Positions 15,330 to 22,159 of a DNA stretch of 23,230 bases are shown one piece after another. The translations under genes and the position numbers were made by a program. The stretch's first letter is position 1, and each line of letters begins with the position of its first letter. The stretch comes from Legionella genomosp. 1 (lineage in GTDB: Bacteria > Pseudomonadota > Gammaproteobacteria > Legionellales > Legionellaceae): NCBI GenBank assembly GCA_945865355.1, contig CAMBDN010000010.1, positions 1 to 23,230 of the forward strand, given 5' to 3'. Below the pieces are notes generated by a model. That model was not told the origin of the DNA and did no database searches. It saw nothing but the letters and a program-made list of their open reading frames with translations.

Positions 15330-15358
15330 ATGATAACTGATTTAGTAACAGCGAGCAA
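15330..15358 (-). promoter_or_regulatory. Candidate rpsF operon promoter
   Basis: On the minus strand TTGCTC (15353-15358) and TATCAT (15330-15335) are separated by exactly 17 bp. The -10 box matches the sigma-70 consensus at five of six positions, the -35 box at three. Transcription would begin near 15323 and give a leader of about 60 nt containing the hairpin at 15282-15310. Confidence 0.5.
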
Positions 15359-15398
15359 TTTTTTGATCATTAAGCCAGGGCAGGAGCTTCACTGATCA

Positions 15399-15427
15399 TT
15401 GCATTTAACCCAGCAATAAGTTATAAC
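15399..15427 (+). promoter_or_regulatory. Candidate promoter of the CsrA-paralogue gene
   Basis: TTGCAT (15399-15404), a 17-bp spacer and TATAAC (15422-15427) resemble a sigma-70 promoter with a good -10 and a weak -35 box. It would leave a short leader of about 20 nt. Two copies of TGATCATT (15364-15371 and 15393-15400), 29 bp apart, lie over and upstream of the -35 region and could be a regulator site. The ribosome binding region ACAAGGTTTTG partly resembles the CsrA target consensus ACARGGAUG but lacks GGA. Confidence 0.4.
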
Positions 15428-15454
15428 ACATTAAAAAATAACAAGGTTTTGTCA

Positions 15455-15652
15455 ATGAACATTGTCACTATTTCTTTTGAAGAACCACTTATTATTTCTG
15501 TAGACGGTGAGGTTGTTCAACTGATTGCTTTTAAAACACAAGAGCATGGTAATGTTAAATTCGGTGTACAAGCTCCTCGTACAATTAATGTTCATCGCGA
15601 AGAAATTTATCATGCTATTAAGCAAAAAAACCTACAAACAACTGTCGAATAA
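15455..15652 (+). CDS. csrR: Divergent CsrA-family protein, CsrR-like
   Basis: CsrA proteins are small dimeric RNA-binding regulators of translation. This 65-residue protein keeps the family frame: five short beta strands, GNVKFGVQAPRTINVHREEIY matching the canonical [21 protein letters not shown], including the RNA-binding Arg in VHREEIY. However, the N-terminal strand reads MNIVTISFEEP where CsrA has MLILTRRVGE, so both arginines (R6, R7) of the RNA-contacting edge are replaced by Ile and Ser. Legionella species have several CsrA paralogues; the one named CsrR lies next to rpsF in L. pneumophila, which matches this context. ATG 15455 is chosen, with AAGG eight bases upstream, over a TTG six bases earlier. 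The PAP2 gene follows 9 bp later and is probably co-transcribed. Confidence 0.8.
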   Translation: MNIVTISFEEPLIISVDGEVVQLIAFKTQEHGNVKFGVQAPRTINVHREEIYHAIKQKNLQTTVE

Positions 15653-15661
15653 CACCTAAAA

Positions 15662-16558
15662 ATGACTCATCATAGCACTCGCTGTATTCTTTTCTCTGCG
15701 ATGTTACTTGTGGTTTTATCGGTTTGCGCACTCGTTGTTAACTTATTTATATATCATTTTCCCGGAAATAATTATTTCCCCCCAGCCACAGCTTATATAG
15801 GATTGACTTTAATCTTGATGTACAGTGGCTCATCTCTTATCTTCAGCATTAATGGTCAATTAACCAAAGGACTAAAAGAACTCATCTACTTTTTTTTAAT
15901 CATGTCAATTATTGCGCTTGCAACCAATGCTTCGCAATACACTCCCTTTCCTACCATAGATAACAAAATTTTGACAATTGAGCGTTCATTCCATATCGAC
16001 ATTAAGCACATTATTTCTTGGACACATACACGTCCCCATTTCAAAACAGTATTAGCGTTTGTTTACGATACACTACCTTATCAAATGACCTACTTACCGC
16101 TCTTCATGATTGCAGTGAAACAATTACAACACCTACGCGAGTACTATTTTCTTTTATTAATCAGTACAATTATTGGCTTTACTTTTTATTATTTTTTCCC
16201 TACTACGGCTCCTGCAAGTATCATCAGCAGTAGTTATTTCAGTTCATCTCAAATCGCTACTGGTCTTAAATTTATTGAAATTCGCCAGCACATACAGCCG
16301 ACAACGATTGAAGGGGGGATGATCGCCCTCCCCTCTTTTCACGCTATTTGGGCATGGTTATGTCTATATTTGCTCAGAGGAGTACCCATAGGCGTCATGA
16401 TCATGTTACCTATCAATCTGTTATTGGTTATATCCTGTGTCTTATTAGGATGGCACTACCCAATGGACATTCTGGGAGCAATGGTGGTGGTGGTTCTGTC
16501 TCATGGAATATATTATTTTTGTCGACTAAGCCGCCCCCTCATTCACCACCCGCACTGA
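15662..16558 (+). CDS. PAP2-superfamily membrane phosphatase/phosphotransferase
   Basis: The 298-residue integral membrane protein has about six to eight hydrophobic segments. Its last third carries PAP2-type motifs: FFPTTAPA (about 179-186), ALPSFHAIWAW with His227, and GWHYPMDILGA with His265 and Asp269. This form, PSFH plus GWHYPxD, matches the PAP2_3 (AUR1/inositolphosphotransferase-like) branch, which acts on lipid phosphates or transfers phospho-head groups at the outer face of the membrane. The substrate is unknown. It is encoded 9 bp after the CsrA paralogue without a good ribosome binding site, suggesting translational dependence, and its last 33 bp overlap the convergent L,D-transpeptidase gene. 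Confidence 0.8.
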   Translation: MTHHSTRCILFSAMLLVVLSVCALVVNLFIYHFPGNNYFPPATAYIGLTLILMYSGSSLIFSINGQLTKGLKELIYFFLIMSIIALATNASQYTPFPTIDNKILTIERSFHIDIKHIISWTHTRPHFKTVLAFVYDTLPYQMTYLPLFMIAVKQLQHLREYYFLLLISTIIGFTFYYFFPTTAPASIISSSYFSSSQIATGLKFIEIRQHIQPTTIEGGMIALPSFHAIWAWLCLYLLRGVPIGVMIMLPINLLLVISCVLLGWHYPMDILGAMVVVVLSHGIYYFCRLSRPLIHHPH

Positions 16559-17230
16559 CGTACCAACAGCAACCAATCCATATAAATATTCGATATCATC
16601 AGGCAACATGCGGATACAACCGGCACTGATGCGCTCTCCTACACCATCGGTATTGTTGCTCCCATGGATCAGATAGGTTGACCATCCCAAACGTAACACA
16701 TATTTACCAAGAGGGTTTCCAGGACCGGGAGGAAATTCCTCGGGAATATCAACACCCTTTTTAGCAGCATGAGCAAGAACGCTAGCGGTAGGACGCCACG
16801 TTGGATTAACTTGTTTAGCAATTACTTTTGTCACACCTAGAGGAGTATCCCAGCCTTTTCGCCCTATCCCCACTGGATAGGTAATTACAATATTATCGTT
16901 TTCAGGAAAATAAAAAAGACGATATTTTGCCAAATTAATCACTAAGCCATGCCGAGAAACGTTTGGTAATGTCAATTGTGCAGGGATTAACAAGCGCACT
17001 TGGGGTGATAATGGTGTATTTGGCACAATGTGAGGATTGGCCTTTTCCATCTCATCGGAGCCCATATCATAGCGCACCCCAACTTCACCTAAGGTTTCTC
17101 CAGGTTGAGGATAGGCATATTCAATCTCGCCGACTACATTGCCCTCAGCAGGTAAGACCAGTGTTGTTGCATAAGAAACCTTTAACAATACGAAAGTCAT
17201 TAAAAGGCTTAAATAGCTCTTATTTAACAT
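16526..17230 (-). CDS. LysM/YkuD L,D-transpeptidase, exported
   Basis: L,D-transpeptidases of the ErfK/YbiS family form 3-3 peptidoglycan crosslinks or attach lipoprotein to the wall. The 234-residue product has a signal peptide (SLLMTFVLLKVSYA, cleavage near residue 21). A LysM-like wall-binding segment follows (YAYPQPGETLGEVGVRYDMGSDEMEKANP, about 38-66), then the YkuD domain (about 93-228). The active site is complete: H189 in LIHGSNN and the nucleophile C205 in SAGCIRM with R207. Legionella annotates several such proteins as EnhA (enhanced entry); whether this one has that role is not visible here. Its 3' end overlaps the convergent PAP2 gene by 33 bp. Confidence 0.9.
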   Translation of the reverse strand: MLNKSYLSLLMTFVLLKVSYATTLVLPAEGNVVGEIEYAYPQPGETLGEVGVRYDMGSDEMEKANPHIVPNTPLSPQVRLLIPAQLTLPNVSRHGLVINLAKYRLFYFPENDNIVITYPVGIGRKGWDTPLGVTKVIAKQVNPTWRPTASVLAHAAKKGVDIPEEFPPGPGNPLGKYVLRLGWSTYLIHGSNNTDGVGERISAGCIRMLPDDIEYLYGLVAVGTSVRVVNEGAA

Positions 17231-17249
17231 ACGACACCCAATGAATTTT

Positions 17250-17330
17250 TAGCCCGTATGGAGCAAAGCGTAATTCGGGCTCTCCTAAGCAAACAAATCT
17301 CCCAAACTACGCTTTGCTTCAAACGGGCTA
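17250..17330. repeat. Dispersed hairpin repeat, copies 2 and 3 as an inverted pair
   Basis: The arms 17250-17279 and 17301-17330 are each a copy of the unit seen at 4411-4438, in opposite orientation, matching at 26 of 30 positions when one is reverse-complemented; the loop is 21 nt. Both include AGCCCGT and AGCAAAGCGTA. The pair fills the 107-bp gap between the 3' end of the fadB-like gene and the start of the L,D-transpeptidase gene on the same strand, so it could separate the two transcription units. Confidence 0.7.
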
Positions 17331-17337
17331 AAACCAC

Positions 17338-19359
17338 CTACAAGCCTGTATCTGCTTTGAATCGGTCACCATACTGTGTTTCAAGCCTTGAGAAAAGTTC
17401 GTTCAGCTTATTGTGTCCAAAATGCTTGGCATAATGAATTGGACCACCACGAAACGGGGCAAAGCCAGTTCCAAAGATCATACCGCCGTCGAGCAAATCA
17501 CTATCAGCAACAACCCCTTCACGTAAACACGCCGCCGCTTCATTGACCATGCGAAGAATCAATCGGTGCTCAATTTCTGTTTGCCCAGTTGTGTTGGTCA
17601 CTTTTTGCTTCACAGGCTTTCCATTTTTATAACGATAAAATCCTTCTCCCGTTTTACGGCCCAATTTACCCGCAAGTACCATATCCCGAAGTTTATCAGG
17701 GACTGATCCGCCAAAGTGAGTTGTTAAATTTTCTGCTACAGCAAGACAAACATCCATACCTACTGTATCTGCCAATTCTACAGGTCCCATCATCATGCCA
17801 AATGACAGAGCAGAATCATCAATCAGCTCAGCACTGTATCCTTCATTCAATAATTGAACGCATTCCATTAGATATGGCATTAAGACTCTATTCACCAAAA
17901 AGCCAGGACTTGAGCGGACGGGTAACGGCAAACGTCCAATTTGGTTCACAAAGGCACACGCGTTATGACTAATTTCTTTTGTGGTCTTCGTGCTACTGAC
18001 CACTTCAACCAGTTCCATTCTTGTCACTGGGTTAAAGAAATGTATTCCAACAAGGCGTTGTGGATTTTCCATTGCTTGACTGATCGCTTCAAGTGGGATA
18101 CTTGACGTGTTGGTAGCAATAATTGCATCAGGTTTTACACATCGCTCCACTTCTCTCATAATATCTTGTTTTACTTCTAAATTTTCAAAGACGGCTTCGA
18201 TAATAACATCAGCTCGCGCCAGACCATGTCCATCAGGATCAGCAATTAAATTATCCATTGCTGCCTGAATCAGACGAGGCTTACGCAATTTTTTCTTAAA
18301 AAACTGATACGCCCTCCCAATAGCTGGGGCGATCTGGGCATAGGTTTGATCTTGTAAAGTTACGCGTAATCCGCGCGAAGCACACCAAATAGCGATATCG
18401 CCACCCATTACACCCGCACCAATCACATGTACATGACTCGCTTGAAAATCACTACCCTTAGCAAAACCCTTCATACGTTCGCGTAATAAGAATGCCCGAA
18501 TTAAGTTCGCTGCTGTATCACTATTTGTAACCAGCTGTTCAACAGAATCGGCCTCTTTTAAGTAAGCGCGATCGTCAAAGCCACCTTCTTTTTCCCATAG
18601 ATCAATAATTGCATATGGAGCGGGATAATGCTCCTTACGAGCTTTCTTCGCTACCGCGTTACGCATTATTTTTGCAATAATAGGACGCACCCAAGCGTAA
18701 TTACTCATGGCGTGCAAAAAGCTTGGTTTGTGCTTAGGTGGCTTGGTGTTTATATAATAGACAGCTGCCCTGGCCAATTGTCTCAAAGGAACAACGTCAT
18801 CCACCATACCTAACTTCTTGGCCTTCGTCGCGGAGAGCGGAACTCCCGTTAGTATCACCGCTGATAACGCTTGAAAACCGCCGATAAGCTTAGGTAAGCG
18901 CACCGTACCACCCCAACCAGGGTGGATACCCAACATGACTTCAGGAAGACCAATATTAGTACTTTTATCATCTGTAGCAATTCGATAATCACACGCCAAC
19001 GCTAGCTCTAAACCACCCCCCATACAAAAACCATCGATCATCGCAACGGTGGGTATCTTTAGTGATTCTAAATAAGAAAATACGGCTTGTCCTTTCCTTA
19101 AAAAATCAACTGCCTGTGTGGGTTGATCGAACCTAGAAAAGGCGTTTACATCAGCCCCAGCAATAAAACCCTTCTTTTTTAACGAATAGATAATTAATCC
19201 CTTTGCATCATTTTTCTGAGATATCTCATGCAATAGACCATTCAATTCATCCAATACTTCATCATTAATTGTATTAACTGCGGCATTCTTTCGGTTGATT
19301 CCAAGCCAAATAATATGGGATGCATCAATTTCCATTTGCCAGTGTTGATAATTACTCAT
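17338..19359 (-). CDS. fadB: Fatty-acid oxidation multifunctional protein (enoyl-CoA hydratase / 3-hydroxyacyl-CoA dehydrogenase)
   Basis: This alpha subunit of the beta-oxidation complex hydrates trans-2-enoyl-CoA and oxidises the L-3-hydroxyacyl-CoA product with NAD+. The N-terminal crotonase domain (about 1-200) has the oxyanion loop IAGADVNAF and both catalytic glutamates, E118 in GGGLELALACDYR and E140 in GLPEVMLGIHPGWGG. The Rossmann domain starts near residue 313 (VIGAGVMGGDIAIW), and the dehydrogenase motif VGIHFFNPV with the catalytic His is near residue 435. C-terminal domains run to the end (GTGFAPFRGGP). At 673 residues it is shorter than E. coli FadB (729) or FadJ (714); which of the two it replaces is not decided. 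It follows the thiolase by 22 bp as the second gene of an operon. Confidence 0.93.
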   Translation of the reverse strand: MSNYQHWQMEIDASHIIWLGINRKNAAVNTINDEVLDELNGLLHEISQKNDAKGLIIYSLKKKGFIAGADVNAFSRFDQPTQAVDFLRKGQAVFSYLESLKIPTVAMIDGFCMGGGLELALACDYRIATDDKSTNIGLPEVMLGIHPGWGGTVRLPKLIGGFQALSAVILTGVPLSATKAKKLGMVDDVVPLRQLARAAVYYINTKPPKHKPSFLHAMSNYAWVRPIIAKIMRNAVAKKARKEHYPAPYAIIDLWEKEGGFDDRAYLKEADSVEQLVTNSDTAANLIRAFLLRERMKGFAKGSDFQASHVHVIGAGVMGGDIAIWCASRGLRVTLQDQTYAQIAPAIGRAYQFFKKKLRKPRLIQAAMDNLIADPDGHGLARADVIIEAVFENLEVKQDIMREVERCVKPDAIIATNTSSIPLEAISQAMENPQRLVGIHFFNPVTRMELVEVVSSTKTTKEISHNACAFVNQIGRLPLPVRSSPGFLVNRVLMPYLMECVQLLNEGYSAELIDDSALSFGMMMGPVELADTVGMDVCLAVAENLTTHFGGSVPDKLRDMVLAGKLGRKTGEGFYRYKNGKPVKQKVTNTTGQTEIEHRLILRMVNEAAACLREGVVADSDLLDGGMIFGTGFAPFRGGPIHYAKHFGHNKLNELFSRLETQYGDRFKADTGL

Positions 19360-19381
19360 GTTATTTTACCCCTGTCACCCG

Positions 19382-20671
19382 CTACAAATACATAGCACCA
19401 CCTTGACCACCACCAATACATATGGCAGCCATCCCTCGTTGACCGTTGTTTTGTTGTAAATTTTGCAAAACATGTAAAACAATACGTGCGCCACTAGCGC
19501 CTATAGGATGTCCAGCAGCAATGGCACCACCCTGTTGATTTAAGCTAGCAAGCGAAGGTGAGCCCATTGCCCCTGATAAGCCCAATTGAGTCTGGCAATA
19601 ATCATCATCATCCCACGCAGCCACACAACCTAATACTTGCGCTGCAAAAGCCTCGTTAATTTCCCAGCAATCCAAATCACTCGGTTTTAATTGGTGGCGT
19701 TGCATAATTGGTGTAGCAGCATGCACAGGCCCTAAACCCATTTGCGAAGGGTCAAGTGCCGCCCATTGAGAATCAACAATACGACCCATAACATTTAATC
19801 CGTACTTTTCAACTGCCGCTGCACTCGCTAATAGAAGCAAACAAGCGCCGTCAGTAATTTGTGAACTATTAGCAGCGGTTACCATTCCATATTTCTTATC
19901 AAAAAACGGCTTTAATTTGGCTAGCTTTTCTAGCGACGAATCGGTACGAATACCGTTGTCCTGCTCATAGACTCGTCCTTTACTATCAATAATGGGTACG
20001 ACTTCATTCATACGATTTTCAGCATAAGCTGCTGCCAAGCGATGATGGCTTTCACAAGCAAAAGCATCCATTTTCTCTCTGGTAATATTGAAGCGAAACG
20101 CTACTTTTTCGGCTGTTTCACCCATGTTTAAACCAACAATTGGATCAGTCAAACCACGGAGTAAAGCGATAACAGGAGCAAGGTAAGATGGTCTAAATTG
20201 GGTCAACAATCCCACACGCTGTCCGACAGATTTTGCTACAAACCAACGTGATAACCACTCAACCATTTGTTGATTAAATAATAAAGGTGCATGGCTCATA
20301 GCATCCGTACCACCCGCAAGGACAAGCTCACTGCGCCCACTTGCAATTTGCATGGCTGCATTGTCTATTGCTTGCATACCTGAAGCGCAGTTTCGCATTA
20401 CAGTAAACGCAGGAACACTATTACCGCAACCGAGCCTCAATGCGACGACACGGGCTATATTGGCCTCATCAGGGCCTGGCATAGCAGAGCCAATAATCAC
20501 TTCATCCAAATCAGTGGGTGAGAAAGGCTGGCGATTCAACAAAGATTGACCAGCAGCAACAGCCAAGTCTGACCCCGTAAAGGGACCAATGCCTTTGGCT
20601 TTTAGAAAAGGGGTCCGACTACCGTCAACAACATACACCTCTTTTCCGCTCAAATTAGACTTATGCTTCAT
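19382..20671 (-). CDS. fadI: Acetyl-CoA acyltransferase (FadI/FadA-type thiolase)
   Basis: The thiolase cleaves 3-ketoacyl-CoA with CoA in the last step of beta-oxidation and partners the multifunctional protein downstream. The 429-residue product has the acylated Cys95 in RNCASGMQ, the His of NEAFAA region, GHPIGASGARI and the C-terminal second cysteine in CIGGGQGGAMYL. The length is closer to FadI (436) than to FadA (387), favouring the FadI type. The start is placed at ATG 20671 because AGGAGGTG, a near-perfect ribosome binding site, stands directly upstream; an in-frame ATG at 20692 would put that site inside the gene. TATAAT on the minus strand at about 20691-20696 could be the -10 box, though a -35 is unclear. 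Confidence 0.92.
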   Translation of the reverse strand: MKHKSNLSGKEVYVVDGSRTPFLKAKGIGPFTGSDLAVAAGQSLLNRQPFSPTDLDEVIIGSAMPGPDEANIARVVALRLGCGNSVPAFTVMRNCASGMQAIDNAAMQIASGRSELVLAGGTDAMSHAPLLFNQQMVEWLSRWFVAKSVGQRVGLLTQFRPSYLAPVIALLRGLTDPIVGLNMGETAEKVAFRFNITREKMDAFACESHHRLAAAYAENRMNEVVPIIDSKGRVYEQDNGIRTDSSLEKLAKLKPFFDKKYGMVTAANSSQITDGACLLLLASAAAVEKYGLNVMGRIVDSQWAALDPSQMGLGPVHAATPIMQRHQLKPSDLDCWEINEAFAAQVLGCVAAWDDDDYCQTQLGLSGAMGSPSLASLNQQGGAIAAGHPIGASGARIVLHVLQNLQQNNGQRGMAAICIGGGQGGAMYL

Positions 20672-20696
20672 CTCACCTCCTGTATTTGCCATTATA

Positions 20697-21057
20697 CTAG
20701 CAATGGTTTTTATAATTATTTTTCAAATTGTGTAATATAGTTTAATAACCACACTTGACACATTTCAGATAAAAATTGTCTTTTTCCTAAGATTTGTCGG
20801 GTGAATGTAACGATTTTGTAGAAGTAAAGATAACAGCAATATTCAACTTTTGGAAACCTCAGAAACAATTATTTTTTATACCGGTGCATCTACACTGAAT
20901 CGTATTAGAAGAACAAATATTGTCCTACTCAAGCAGGAAAATACACATTTTATCGTTCCAGGCTCATACTTAGGATGATAAACACGATTAGTTAACAATA
21001 ATATCCAACTAGAGTTGACGACATAAGAATACCTGATATACTTCGTGACCATTGACT
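20697..21057. other. Intergenic region between the fad operon and the tRNA pair
   Basis: These 361 AT-rich bp hold no supported gene. The fad-operon promoter region is at the left end and a good tRNA promoter at the right (21015-21042). A long minus-strand frame running from here through both tRNAs is an antisense artefact. Confidence 0.5.
21015..21042 (+). promoter_or_regulatory. Promoter of the tRNA-Ser/tRNA-Arg unit
   Basis: TTGACG (21015-21020), a 16-bp spacer and TATACT (21037-21042) match sigma-70 consensus at five of six positions in each box, ending 15 bp before the mature 5' end of tRNA-Ser. It is the strongest promoter-like sequence in the window. Confidence 0.7.
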
Positions 21058-21148
21058 GGAGAGGTGGCCGAGTGGTCGAAGGCGCTCCCCTGCTAAGGGA
21101 GTATGGGACAAAAGTCCATCGAGGGTTCGAATCCCTCCCTCTCCGCCA
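21058..21148 (+). tRNA. serX: tRNA-Ser (GCU anticodon)
   Basis: This is a class II tRNA of 91 nt including an encoded CCA. The acceptor GGAGAGG pairs with CCTCTCC near the 3' end (discriminator G). The D arm contains GGCCGAGTGG, the anticodon stem CCC/GGG frames the loop CT-GCT-AA, a long variable arm follows (TATGGGACAAAAGTCCATC), and the T arm GAGGGTTCGAATCCCTC is standard. It reads AGC/AGU codons. Confidence 0.95.
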
Positions 21149-21157
21149 GTTAAAAAT

Positions 21158-21234
21158 GCGCCCGTAGCTCAGTTGGATAGAGTATCTGGCTACGAACCAG
21201 AGGGTCGGAGGTTCGAATCCTTCCGGGCGCACCA
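21158..21234 (+). tRNA. argV: tRNA-Arg (ACG anticodon)
   Basis: This is a 77-nt class I tRNA with encoded CCA. The acceptor GCGCCCG pairs with CGGGCGC; the D arm is TAGCTCAGTTGGATAGA, the anticodon stem TCTGG/CCAGA carries the loop CT-ACG-AA, and the T arm GGAGGTTCGAATCCTTC is canonical. A34 is expected to be edited to inosine to read CGU/CGC/CGA. It lies 9 bp after tRNA-Ser and is surely co-transcribed with it. Confidence 0.95.
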
Positions 21235-21258
21235 TCTAAATTGTCACACAAAAAATTA

Positions 21259-21320
21259 GGGCTCTTTCCCAATTACGGGGCACTCAAATAAAGGGATCTT
21301 TCCCAATTGCGGGGGCACTT
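21259..21320. repeat. Tandem 34-bp repeat resembling an ISL3-type terminal repeat
   Basis: GGGCTCTTTCCCAATTACGG starting at 21259 recurs with a few changes at 21293 (GGGATCTTTCCCAATTGCGG), and both continue with GGCACT. The GGCTCTTT start is what ISL3-family terminal inverted repeats look like. The pair sits just beyond the 3' end of the decayed ISL3-like transposase frame (21323), as the outer end of such an element should. The reason for the duplication is unknown. Confidence 0.6.
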
Positions 21321-21322
21321 TC

Positions 21323-21535
21323 TCAAGCACATAGCACTCTAACCCTTATTCTGTAATTTTCAAAGTTTCTAAATACATAAGCTCTTCTTTGAATCAATTT
21401 CATCTTTTATGAAGCCCTTCAGTAATTCCATTGTTCTTCGTAAAACGAAGCATTCTATCGACGCCCACCCTCCATTTAACTAACGTATTTCCTAATGTTC
21501 TAAGATGTTGAAAAGCACTTTGTTTTAATTCGTTC
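21323..21535 (-). pseudogene. ISL3-family transposase, C-terminal remnant with frameshift
   Basis: Read on the minus strand, one frame gives NELKQSAFQHLRTLGNTLVKW...NNGITEGLHK and then hits TGA (21400-21402). The next frame continues MKLIQRRAYVFRNFENYRIR...VLCA to a TGA at 21323-21325. Together they match the C-terminus of ISL3-type DDE transposases, where xNGxTEGxHNxxKxxKR holds the last catalytic acidic residue and YRNFENxRxR follows. About 70 codons of roughly 400 remain, and the frames are offset by a small indel, so the gene is dead. Its upstream end fuses into the truncated ligase gene at about 21535-21570. Confidence 0.75.
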
Positions 21536-21940
21536 ACCATTTTCAAAAGCAACCAGTTTTAATGAAAGCTTGGGATTGGTGACAAATGCATCCCAATTCT
21601 CCATTAAAATCGTTTTATTTATAGTAGGAAGTTCGCTTAATCGCTCTCTGGTGAAGTCTTCAATGTTGATTTTCGCTAGCGTTTTTTTATACCATGGGGA
21701 TTTTGATTTTGCGTGATGCAATAATGCGCGCAATTTTTTATTATTTATTTCCTGAAACATTTCTTTTGAATAGTAGAGAGCCTCTTGATTTTTTTTAAAC
21801 TGCTTTATAATGTCTTGTGTTTGGCGCAACCTCAACCTCAATTCAGTAACTTTTGAACGACAATTCCTTTCATGTAACCGATCATATAACAGACGATTGT
21901 ACAACTGATTGAGTCCATTTAATAATCGAGAAACAGACAT
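21500..21940 (-). pseudogene. PaaK/CapK-like adenylate-forming ligase, truncated after about 130 residues
   Basis: The 146-codon frame opens with a basic, coiled N-terminus (about 1-70). It continues with LLHHAKSKSPWYKKTLAKI and LSELPTINKTILMENWDAF, the typical opening of phenylacetate-CoA ligase/CapK-type adenylate-forming proteins (usual length 400-450). The AMP-binding motifs should follow but do not. Instead, from about residue 133 the frame runs out of phase through the ISL3 transposase remnant and ends. The gene has therefore lost about two thirds of its coding region, evidently by the insertion. GGAGA upstream of the ATG suggests the start was once functional. A polysaccharide or lipid-related role in the intact gene is possible but cannot be stated. 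Confidence 0.65.
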
Positions 21941-22159
21941 ATTATTGTTCTCCGAACGTTATCCTTCGTATCCAATTCGAGTCTCAAGAAATGCACTCAC
22001 GCGTCTCTGGTTATTAGAGATTGCGTGATAGTTTACCCATCCCTTAAAACCCGAACCACCATCCTAAGTAATTCCCAGGTCGTTGCGAAGTTCCTTCAAT
22101 TTCAATGTGCAATACTTTATTATAAATGTTAGGTATCATTCTATAGAAAAGGGTTTACC

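Noticed and set aside
20672..20692. ATG at 20692 as thiolase start
   Set aside because: It would place the excellent AGGAGGTG ribosome binding site inside the coding region; ATG 20671 fits it.
20876..21235. 119-codon minus-strand ORF with RPEGFEPPTLW and RRGRDSNPR sequences
   Set aside because: It is antisense to tRNA-Ser and tRNA-Arg; these residue strings are the well-known artefact of translating tRNA T-arms backwards.
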